Source: an uncultured Acidobacteriota bacterium | GTDB lineage: Bacteria; Acidobacteriota; Terriglobia; Terriglobales; Acidobacteriaceae | Direction of reading: 5' to 3' | Length of the DNA stretch: 5,521 nt | Assembly: GCA_903932385.1 (NCBI GenBank) | Contig: CAIZGA010000234.1 | Coordinates: forward strand, 1-5,521 | Shown here: positions 1-5,521 of the stretch, piece by piece | Position numbering within the stretch: the stretch's first letter is position 1 | Layout: each line of letters begins with the position of its first letter | Translations under genes and position numbers: made by a program | Notes under the pieces: generated by a model | Seen by the model: the letters and a program-made list of their open reading frames with translations, nothing else | What the model was told of the DNA's origin: nothing | Database searches by the model: none

Positions 1-1
1 G

Positions 2-2590
2 AACCCGCAACAAGGCGAGGCCATTCAAGCCACCGAAGGCCCGGTGCTGATTCTTGCCGGTGCCGGCTCCGGCAAGACGCGCGTGATTACGCACCGCATT
101 GCCTGGCTGATTACCGAGTGCGGCGTGGCACCGGACTCCATTCTGGCCGTGACGTTTACCAACAAGGCCGCGGCGGAGATGGCAGAACGCGTGAGCCATT
201 TGCTGGGACACAACTCGCTGGCGCAACCGCAGCTTTCTACGTTTCACTCCTTCTGTGTGCGGGTGTTGCGGCGCGACATTGAGGCATTGCGTGTGAACGG
301 CGTGGGGCTGACGCGCACCTTTGCCATCTACGATGAGAATGACCAGCAGGCGGTAATCAAGCAGGCGCTGAAGCGGCTGGGCATCGATAACAAACAGCTG
401 AAACCGAACGTGGTGCTGAGCAAAATTTCATGGGCCAAGAACCACATGATTGATCCGCAGGAGTATTACCTCGGCTCTTCGAACCCGCAGGATGAACGCA
501 TCGCACATCTGTTTGAGATTTATCGCAAGGAACTGGCACGGGCGAATGCGTTGGACTTTGACGACCTGCTGCTGGAGACGGTGCGGCTGCTGAAAGTTTC
601 CGCAGAAGTGCGCGAGCGCTATAACCGCCGCTACCGTTACATCCTGATAGATGAGTACCAGGACACCAACCGGCCGCAGTACGAATTGATGAAGCTGCTG
701 GCGGGGTCGCACCACAACATCTGCGTGGTGGGTGACGAAGACCAGAGCATCTACAGCTGGCGCGGCGCGGACATTAAAAACATTCTGGAGTTTGAAAAAG
801 ATTTTCCCGAGGTGCGCATCATCCGGCTGGAGCAGAACTATCGCTCCACGCAGGTGATTCTGGAAGCGGCTTCGGCAGTGGTGGCGAACAATGCGATGCG
901 CAAGGGCAAGCAACTGTGGACTTCGCGCGAAGGCGGATCGCTGATTGGAATTTATGTTGCGCCGGATGGCGAAAACGAAGCACTGTTTGTGGCAGACCGC
1001 ATCCAGCGATTTTTGAATGATCACAATATCGACGGCCAGCGGTGCGCCGTGTTGTATCGCACCAACGCGCAGTCTCGATTGATGGAAGAAGCACTGCGCC
1101 GCTACGGCATTCAATACACGATGGCAGGCGGGTTTTCGTTCTATGATCGCGCGGAAGTAAAAGACCTGCTGAGTTATCTGAAGCTGGTGATAAATCCGGA
1201 TGATTCGATTGCGCTGAACCGCGTCATCAACACGCCGGCGCGCGGCATCGGCAAATCAACACTGGAAACGCTGGAGCGGATTGCGCTGGAAACCGGTGAG
1301 AGCACATGGAACGCACTGGCGCGGGCGCTGGAAGAAAAGCTGCTGCCGGCGCGGGCGCGGGCGCTGACGGCGCTGGATGGATTTCGCCGATTGATTCTGG
1401 ACGCGCGCGCGATGCTGGCCCCGGGATTTGATCAGCGGATGGAGCGCGATGCGGCTGGTGAACCGGATGCAGTGGCCTTCGACGCTGTCGACGAGCCGGA
1501 AGAAGAGGCAGACGCGCAGTCGAGCTTCGATACCAGCTTTGATTTTGGCGCTGAGAGTGAGACGACATCTGCCGATACCACTGCGCCGGAGCAGGAAGCT
1601 TTCCGCCAGCCGGGTGGCCGCGCCACGTTGCCGGAGCTGATTCGTTTTCTGAATGAACGCAGCGGATATATTCGCGCACTGGAAGCAGAAGCCACGCCGG
1701 AGGCAGTAAGCCGCATTGAAAATTTGCGTGAACTGGCCAACGCCGCGCAAGATGCGGAAGAGCGCGGCGAATCGCTGGCGGAATTTCTGGACCATGCGGC
1801 GCTCTCGAGCGACTCCGACCAACTGCGCACCGATGCGCGCGTGACGCTGATGACGCTGCACACGGCCAAGGGGCTGGAGTTTCCGCTGGTATTTCTCATC
1901 GGCATGGAAGAGGGATTGTTTCCGCATTCGCGAACCTTCAACGAGCCGGACCAGTTGGAAGAGGAACGTCGCCTCTGCTATGTGGGCATGACTCGCGCGA
2001 TGGACACGCTGGTGTTGACGCGTGCACGTTATCGCCGCCGCTATGGAAATGACATGCCGGAGTCTTCCATCCCGTCGCGTTTCTTTGATGAGATACCGGC
2101 GCGACTGACCGAAGACATGGGCAGCCCGGGCGGCAATGCGGCGTATGGCAGCGGCTATGGCAATGAAGGCGGCCAGCGCGGCTACAGCTACGAGGACGAA
2201 GACCAGAGCGCATCGGGATACACAAGCGGCGGGGGATATTCAGGCAGCAATCGCAAAACATCGCGTGGTGGTTATGGAAATAATTCCTACGGCGGACAAA
2301 AATCGTACAGCCGCAAACCGGCATCCGGTGGCGATTCGGTCGGCAATATCGCGCAATTCTTTTCCGGGCGAGGCGTGAAAGCGCCCGCCGGACTTGGCAA
2401 AGTTGAGAATGAACCCTCGGCCAGTTCCTCCGGATTGCGCAACGGACAGCGTGTTCGTCACCCGAAATATGGCGAAGGCATCATCTTTCGCCGCGAAGGT
2501 GATGGGGATGAGGCCCGACTCACGGTACAATTTACACATCACGGCATGAAGAAGCTGGTAGAGAAGTTTGCCCAGCTGGAACGGATTTGA
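2..2590 (+). CDS. pcrA: ATP-dependent DNA helicase UvrD/PcrA (5' partial)
   Basis: This is a superfamily 1A 3'-5' DNA helicase, acting in nucleotide-excision and transcription-coupled repair and in clearing obstacles to replication. The frame is open to the left edge: NPQQ at 2-13 is the Q motif, so the true start lies upstream and the GTG at 44 is an internal Val. Numbered from that Val, the motifs are Walker A GAGSGKT (6-12), motif Ia TFTNKAAAEM (37-46), Walker B DEYQD (203-207), motif III GDEDQSIYSWRG (230-241), motif IV QNYRS (264-268), motif V TLHTAKGLEF (604-613) and motif VI EEERRLCYVGMTRA (639-652). Residues 797-848 match the PcrA/UvrD Tudor-like tail (NGQRVRHPKYGEG) that binds RNA polymerase. 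Two segments are unusual: an acidic insertion in subdomain 2B (459-526) and a Gly/Ser/Tyr-rich linker (693-766). With these, the visible 862 residues exceed the roughly 720-740 of typical PcrA/UvrD. Whether pcrA or uvrD is the better symbol is a matter of convention; the function is secure. Confidence 0.96.
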   Translation, partial: NPQQGEAIQATEGPVLILAGAGSGKTRVITHRIAWLITECGVAPDSILAVTFTNKAAAEMAERVSHLLGHNSLAQPQLSTFHSFCVRVLRRDIEALRVNGVGLTRTFAIYDENDQQAVIKQALKRLGIDNKQLKPNVVLSKISWAKNHMIDPQEYYLGSSNPQDERIAHLFEIYRKELARANALDFDDLLLETVRLLKVSAEVRERYNRRYRYILIDEYQDTNRPQYELMKLLAGSHHNICVVGDEDQSIYSWRGADIKNILEFEKDFPEVRIIRLEQNYRSTQVILEAASAVVANNAMRKGKQLWTSREGGSLIGIYVAPDGENEALFVADRIQRFLNDHNIDGQRCAVLYRTNAQSRLMEEALRRYGIQYTMAGGFSFYDRAEVKDLLSYLKLVINPDDSIALNRVINTPARGIGKSTLETLERIALETGESTWNALARALEEKLLPARARALTALDGFRRLILDARAMLAPGFDQRMERDAAGEPDAVAFDAVDEPEEEADAQSSFDTSFDFGAESETTSADTTAPEQEAFRQPGGRATLPELIRFLNERSGYIRALEAEATPEAVSRIENLRELANAAQDAEERGESLAEFLDHAALSSDSDQLRTDARVTLMTLHTAKGLEFPLVFLIGMEEGLFPHSRTFNEPDQLEEERRLCYVGMTRAMDTLVLTRARYRRRYGNDMPESSIPSRFFDEIPARLTEDMGSPGGNAAYGSGYGNEGGQRGYSYEDEDQSASGYTSGGGYSGSNRKTSRGGYGNNSYGGQKSYSRKPASGGDSVGNIAQFFSGRGVKAPAGLGKVENEPSASSSGLRNGQRVRHPKYGEGIIFRREGDGDEARLTVQFTHHGMKKLVEKFAQLERI

Positions 2591-2639
2591 CCGCAGGTCA
2601 TCCCGCGCCCGCACAGCCGCAATGGAATTGAATCCTTCT

Positions 2640-2643
2640 GGAG
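2640..2643 (+). promoter_or_regulatory. possible Shine-Dalgarno for the basic microprotein
   Basis: GGAG ends 13 bases before the ATG at 2657. The match is good but the spacing is longer than the usual 5-10 bases, so it supports the start only modestly. No other purine-rich site lies closer to that ATG. Confidence 0.4.
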
Positions 2644-2656
2644 CAAATACAGATTC

Positions 2657-2812
2657 ATGGCAGATACAAAAAAAGTAACCGATAAACTCGAGCGCAAAAA
2701 ACTGAAGCGCACCGCACGCAAAAAAGCTGCTCCCAAAGGCAAGCGCACGGAACCGCGCGGAGCGAACAAAGCCAAGGTGAAGAAGCTTTCACGCGGCCAG
2801 TCGAAGCGGTAA
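2657..2812 (+). CDS. small, highly basic Lys/Arg-rich protein, 51 aa
   Basis: The reading frame runs from ATG 2657 to TAA 2810-2812 and encodes 51 residues starting MADTKKVTDKLERKKLKRTA and ending KLSRGQSKR. I count 15 Lys, 7 Arg, 3 Glu or fewer and 2 Asp, giving a net charge near +18. There is no aromatic residue, no Cys and no membrane segment. It is probably disordered or a short helix (residues 9-23 could be helical) and probably binds nucleic acid; this is inference from composition, as I do not recognise the family. Support for coding: all seven Arg codons are CGN (six CGC), as in the neighbouring genes; the frame fills the gap between the helicase and the permease; and a GGAG lies upstream. 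It starts 66 bp after pcrA on the same strand, so read-through from pcrA is plausible. Against: the gene is short and its Shine-Dalgarno is distant. An antisense frame overlaps it, but its Phe/Leu runs simply mirror the Lys codons. Confidence 0.68.
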   Translation: MADTKKVTDKLERKKLKRTARKKAAPKGKRTEPRGANKAKVKKLSRGQSKR

Positions 2813-2828
2813 GTCACAACGGGCTAAA

Positions 2829-2857
2829 GGCAGCGGGGAGATGGATTCCCTGCTGCC
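2829..2857 (+). terminator. strong 11-bp hairpin without U-tract; possible terminator or mRNA stabiliser
   Basis: GGCAGCGGGGA (2829-2839) pairs with TCCCTGCTGCC (2847-2857) over 11 bp, one of them a G-U pair, around a 7-base loop. It begins 16 bases after the stop codon of the microprotein gene. The downstream bases AAGATTCTGAG contain no T run, so a classic intrinsic terminator is not shown. It could act as a weak or Rho-assisted terminator, a 3'-end stabiliser, or a leader structure for the permease gene, whose Shine-Dalgarno begins 15 bases after the stem. The structure is seen directly; its role is inferred. Confidence 0.45.
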
Positions 2858-2872
2858 AAGATTCTGAGTCTC

Positions 2873-2877
2873 AGGAG
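2873..2877 (+). promoter_or_regulatory. Shine-Dalgarno AGGAG that points to a CTG start for the permease
   Basis: AGGAG ends seven bases before CTG 2885, ideal spacing for initiation. No ATG, GTG or TTG in the permease frame lies between the in-frame stop at 2825-2827 and ATG 3002. The first two bases of the site also belong to a small dyad, CTGAG-T-CTCAG (2864-2874), which could form only a weak 4-bp hairpin. Confidence 0.65.
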
Positions 2878-2884
2878 CAAGCCA

Positions 2885-4459
2885 CTGGACCGCAAACAAT
2901 TCACCGGGCAGATTTTCGCCCGCAAATCCATCGACAAGCTCATCAGCGAGTCAGAAGACCCAAAGCACGCCCTGCGCAAAACGCTGGGCTGGGTCTCTCT
3001 TATGTCGTTGGGCATCGGCTCGGTCATCGGGTCGGGCATCTTCACGGTCATCGGCACGGCCATCGCGGGCAATCCCAGTCAGGTGGTCAGCTGGAAGCAG
3101 TCGCCGGTCGTCGATCTGATCCTGCACCATGGTGCCGCAAGTGCCGGTCGCCCGGGCGCTGGTCCGGCGCTGGCGCTCTCGCTCATCATGGTGGCGATTG
3201 TTTGCGGCTTCACCGGGCTCTGCTATGCCGAACTTGCATCGATGATTCCCATTGCCGGTTCGGCCTACACGTACAGCTACGCCATTCTGGGCGAGCTCAT
3301 TGCGTGGATCATCGGCTGGGACCTTATCCTGGAATATGCCTTCGCCAACATGAGCGTCAGTGTGGGATTTGCCGCGCATGTGATTGATTTGTTCGATTGG
3401 TTCGGGCTGCATTTTGATCCCAAGTGGATTTCGCCGGCGTACCTGCCGCTGGGATTGCAGGACCTGGCTGGCCACGACATTTATTCCACCGGCTGGCATT
3501 TTGGATTCAATATTCCTGCATTCATCATCGTGATGGTATTGACGGTGGTGCTGGTCTACGGCATTCGCGAGTCGGCAGCAACGAACAATGTGATGGTGCT
3601 GGTGAAGATCGCCGCGATTCTCATCTTCATTTTTGTCAGCATCAGTTTTATTCATCCCAGCAACTACCACCCTTTCGCGCCGAACGGCTTCCCGGGAATT
3701 CTGGCGGGTGGGTCGATTATTTTTTTCACGTATATCGGGTTTGACGGCGTTTCCACTGCGGCCGAAGAATGCAAGAATCCGCAGCGCGATATGCCGATTG
3801 GCCTTATCGCCACGCTGATTGTGTGCAGCGTGTTGTATGTCGGCGTATCGCTGGCGCTCACCGGCATTGTGCCGTGGCAGAGTATTGCCGGCGACGCTGC
3901 ACCGGTGGTGAACGCACTGAAGCGGCTGACGCAGCAGACCGGCAGCGAGTTGCTGCACTGGTCGCGGCTGTTCATTGTGATTGGTGCGCTGATGGGCATG
4001 ATCTCCTCGATTCTGGTCGGGCAGCTTGGCCAGGCGCGCATCTGGTACGCCATGTCGCGCGACCGCCTGCTGCCGAATTATTTTGGCCATGTGCATTCGC
4101 GCTTCCGCACGCCAGACACCGCAACGTGGATTGCCGGCGTTCTGGTGGCCATCCCCGCAGGACTTTTTGATGTGGGTACGCTGGCTGAGTTATCGAACAT
4201 CGGCACGCTGTTTGCATTTGTGCTGGTTTCCATCGGCGTGATTGTTCTGCGGCGGCATGAGCCAGATCGTAAACGCGCCTTCCGCGTTCCCGGCGGCCCG
4301 GTGATTCCCGTGCTCAGCGTGGTTTTCTGCATCGTGCTGATGGCGGGGCTGCCGGTGATTACATGGCTGCGCTTCTTTGCATGGCTGGGTATCGGTCTGG
4401 TGATTTACATTTTCTACTCGCGCAAGCATAGCGAGTTCGCACCGGTAAAATCCGAATAG
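2885..4459 (+). CDS. APC-superfamily amino acid permease (YhdG/CAT-like), probable CTG start
   Basis: This is an inner-membrane amino acid transporter of the APC superfamily, close in pattern to Bacillus YhdG and the cationic amino acid transporter (CAT) family; the substrate cannot be read from the sequence. Numbered from CTG 2885 (524 aa), a charged N-terminus (KSIDKLISESEDPKHALRKT) leads into TM1 with the substrate-site motif GIGSVIGSGIF (43-53). Next come a long loop (63-94), TM2 ending in CYAELASMIP, TM3 with IGWDLILEY (143-151), the signature FDGVSTAAEECKNPQR (286-301), and the cytoplasmic loop AMSRDRLLP after QARIWY. About 12 membrane segments are expected. The protein ends in YSRKHSEFAPVKSE after the last membrane segment. 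The first ATG is at 3002, but starting there would remove the conserved N-terminal segment and clip TM1, and no Shine-Dalgarno precedes it. CTG 2885 has AGGAG at ideal spacing. A sequencing error at an original ATG or GTG is the main alternative. The family call is secure; the start is probable. Confidence 0.9.
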   Translation: MDRKQFTGQIFARKSIDKLISESEDPKHALRKTLGWVSLMSLGIGSVIGSGIFTVIGTAIAGNPSQVVSWKQSPVVDLILHHGAASAGRPGAGPALALSLIMVAIVCGFTGLCYAELASMIPIAGSAYTYSYAILGELIAWIIGWDLILEYAFANMSVSVGFAAHVIDLFDWFGLHFDPKWISPAYLPLGLQDLAGHDIYSTGWHFGFNIPAFIIVMVLTVVLVYGIRESAATNNVMVLVKIAAILIFIFVSISFIHPSNYHPFAPNGFPGILAGGSIIFFTYIGFDGVSTAAEECKNPQRDMPIGLIATLIVCSVLYVGVSLALTGIVPWQSIAGDAAPVVNALKRLTQQTGSELLHWSRLFIVIGALMGMISSILVGQLGQARIWYAMSRDRLLPNYFGHVHSRFRTPDTATWIAGVLVAIPAGLFDVGTLAELSNIGTLFAFVLVSIGVIVLRRHEPDRKRAFRVPGGPVIPVLSVVFCIVLMAGLPVITWLRFFAWLGIGLVIYIFYSRKHSEFAPVKSE

Positions 4460-4504
4460 CCCATGCCCGTGGCAAAATTGATTTTCAAGTAGACTGGCTT
4501 CCAC

Positions 4505-5521
4505 ATGTCCAGACGCGAGTCGCACATATCCGTAGATTCCCCCGCTGACTGGCTGCGTGGCCTGCCCAAGGCGGAGTTGCATCTGCATTTGGAAGGCACG
4601 ATTGTTCCCGAGACGCTGGTGGAGTTGAGCAAGCGGCATGATGCGGAGCCGCTCACACTGACGGCGGCGCGCGCGCTGTACACCTACGAAAATTTTCTGG
4701 GCTTTCTGCAGGCCTTCAAAGCGGTGACCGAACGGCTGCGCACGCCGGAAGATTATGAACTGATTACCTACGAGATGCTGCGGCGGTTGGCTGCGCAGGG
4801 AGTTCGCCATGCCGAGGCGTACATCTCCTTCGGAATTATTTATTACTGGAAGCGCACCGAGGTGGAGCCGTACTTTGAGGCGGCGGAACGCGGACGCATT
4901 CGCGGCGAACAGGATTTTGGCGTGAGCCTGCTGTGGATCATCGACGCGGTGCGGCACTTTGGCGTGGAGGAATGCGCGAAGGTCTTCCACAAAGCCGCCG
5001 AGTTGCGGCGTACGTATCCCAGCATCGTCGGTATCGGCATTGGCGGCGATGAGGCGCGCGGGCCGTCCGACCAGTTCCGCGAGTTGTATGCCGAGGCGCG
5101 GGAGAATGGCCTGCGGCTGACGGCACATGCCGGCGAGTCTGTGGGCCCGCAGAGCATATGGGGCGCGCTGAACATCGGCGCGGAACGCATTGGCCACGCG
5201 TTGACGGCGCAGCAGGACCGCGAGCTGATGGAAGTGCTGGCCGAACGGCAGATTCCGCTGGAGCTGTGCCCGACCAGTAACTACCGCACCGGCTGTTGTG
5301 CGGAACTGGATGAACATCCGATGCGCGATTATTTTGACCTGGGCCTGATGGTGACGCTGAACTCCGACGACCCGCCGATGTTCGGCAGCGACCTGCATGG
5401 CGAATATTTGCTGGCGCATGAGAAATTCGGCTTCACGCTGGAGCAGATGCGCGAGCTGGCCGCCAACTCAATTGAAGCGAGTTTTCTGGAGCCGGAACGT
5501 AAATTGAAACTGCTGCAGGAA
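4505..5521 (+). CDS. adenosine deaminase-family amidohydrolase, possibly 6-aminodeoxyfutalosine deaminase (3' partial)
   Basis: This is a zinc-dependent purine deaminase of the adenosine/AMP deaminase family (COG1816), a cytosolic TIM barrel replacing a 6-amino group with oxygen. ATG 4505 is the only usable start, because an in-frame TAG lies at 4490-4492. The frame is open to the right edge, with 339 residues visible. The metal and catalytic residues are present: HLH (H26, H28) in LPKAELHLHLEG, H208 and E211 in HAGES, H231 in RIGHAL, and D288/D289 in LNSDDP. The spacing closely follows E. coli Add (H12, H14, H197, E200, H221, D278, D279). The Glu in HLHLEG and the segment AEAYISFGIIYYW differ from classical adenosine deaminases, and the latter also differs from the adenine deaminase pattern I remember. 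They resemble COG1816 enzymes shown to deaminate 6-aminodeoxyfutalosine in menaquinone synthesis, so an adenosine label would be unsafe. The gene follows the permease by 45 bp; no clear Shine-Dalgarno precedes it, suggesting weak or leaderless-like initiation or coupling. Confidence 0.9.
   Translation, partial: MSRRESHISVDSPADWLRGLPKAELHLHLEGTIVPETLVELSKRHDAEPLTLTAARALYTYENFLGFLQAFKAVTERLRTPEDYELITYEMLRRLAAQGVRHAEAYISFGIIYYWKRTEVEPYFEAAERGRIRGEQDFGVSLLWIIDAVRHFGVEECAKVFHKAAELRRTYPSIVGIGIGGDEARGPSDQFRELYAEARENGLRLTAHAGESVGPQSIWGALNIGAERIGHALTAQQDRELMEVLAERQIPLELCPTSNYRTGCCAELDEHPMRDYFDLGLMVTLNSDDPPMFGSDLHGEYLLAHEKFGFTLEQMRELAANSIEASFLEPERKLKLLQE

Noticed and set aside
428..1114. 228-codon minus-strand open frame inside the helicase
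   Set aside because: It lies wholly opposite conserved helicase motifs II to IV and has no recognisable content.
2525..2530. TACAAT as a -10 promoter element inside the end of pcrA
   Set aside because: No acceptable -35 element lies at the right distance, and the bases are part of the conserved helicase tail coding sequence.
2588..2600. TGACC-GCA-GGTCA dyad containing the helicase stop codon
   Set aside because: The arms are only 5 bp and no T run follows, so it is too weak to call as a terminator or operator.
2668..2674. A7 tract near the start of the microprotein gene as a slippage site
   Set aside because: A -1 shift would reach a stop within a few codons, and the tract simply encodes Lys-Lys after Thr, which fits the protein's composition.
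2622..2678. 18-codon frame overlapping the start of the microprotein gene, a possible leader peptide
   Set aside because: There is no Shine-Dalgarno before its ATG and no meaningful codon run; its overlap with ATG 2657 is probably chance.
2539..2817. 92-codon minus-strand open frame across the microprotein gene
   Set aside because: Its Phe- and Leu-rich runs are the complement of the Lys codons (AAA/AAG) of the plus-strand frame, and it also overlaps the conserved end of the helicase. The plus-strand reading is better supported.
2951..4096. 381-codon minus-strand open frame opposite the permease
   Set aside because: The translation is rich in His, Arg, Gln and Asn with no family motif or membrane segment, as expected for an antisense shadow of a GC-rich gene. 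The plus-strand permease is unmistakable.
4463..4492. Nine-codon frame between permease and deaminase
   Set aside because: No ribosome-binding site precedes it, and such short frames arise easily by chance.
4190..5419. 409-codon minus-strand open frame opposite the permease end and the deaminase
   Set aside because: It spans two clear plus-strand genes and their junction, has shadow-like His/Gln/Arg composition and shows no recognisable domain.

Overview
This is a moderately GC-rich bacterial window with all genes on the + strand. It carries four genes packed end to end: the C-terminal bulk of a UvrD/PcrA-type DNA helicase (cut by the left edge), a 51-residue very basic microprotein, an APC-superfamily amino acid permease, and an adenosine-deaminase-family amidohydrolase (cut by the right edge). 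Gaps are short (66, 72 and 45 bp), so co-transcription is possible, but no strong promoter or U-tailed terminator is visible. The protein styles (PcrA with a Gly/Tyr-rich tail and an acidic 2B insertion, a YhdG/CAT-like permease with a long TM1-TM2 loop, a COG1816-type deaminase) remind me most of Acidobacteriota. That assignment is an impression from remembered homologues, not a search result.

Bases 2-2590 hold the helicase with all superfamily 1A motifs intact and a C-terminal Tudor-like RNA polymerase-binding tail. Two low-complexity segments interrupt the usual plan: about 68 acidic residues inside subdomain 2B, and about 74 Gly/Ser/Tyr-rich residues between the motor and the tail. Bases 2657-2812 encode the Lys/Arg-rich microprotein. 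Bases 2813-2884 hold an 11-bp hairpin and a Shine-Dalgarno site.

Bases 2885-4459 encode the permease. Its family-like N-terminus begins well upstream of the first ATG (3002). The only well-placed initiation site is a CTG codon at 2885, seven bases after AGGAG, so a non-canonical start is proposed. Bases 4505-5521 encode the deaminase with all zinc and catalytic residues in place. Its sequence around the active site looks more like the COG1816 enzymes that act on 6-aminodeoxyfutalosine (futalosine menaquinone pathway) than like classical adenosine deaminase, though this is uncertain.

The four products do not form an obvious single pathway: DNA repair and transcription-coupled repair, a probable nucleic-acid-binding microprotein, amino acid uptake, and purine or futalosine deamination. 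I see no mobile element, CRISPR array, tRNA, rRNA or defence system. The points most worth a second look are the CTG start, the microprotein, the two low-complexity segments of the helicase and the deaminase's substrate.
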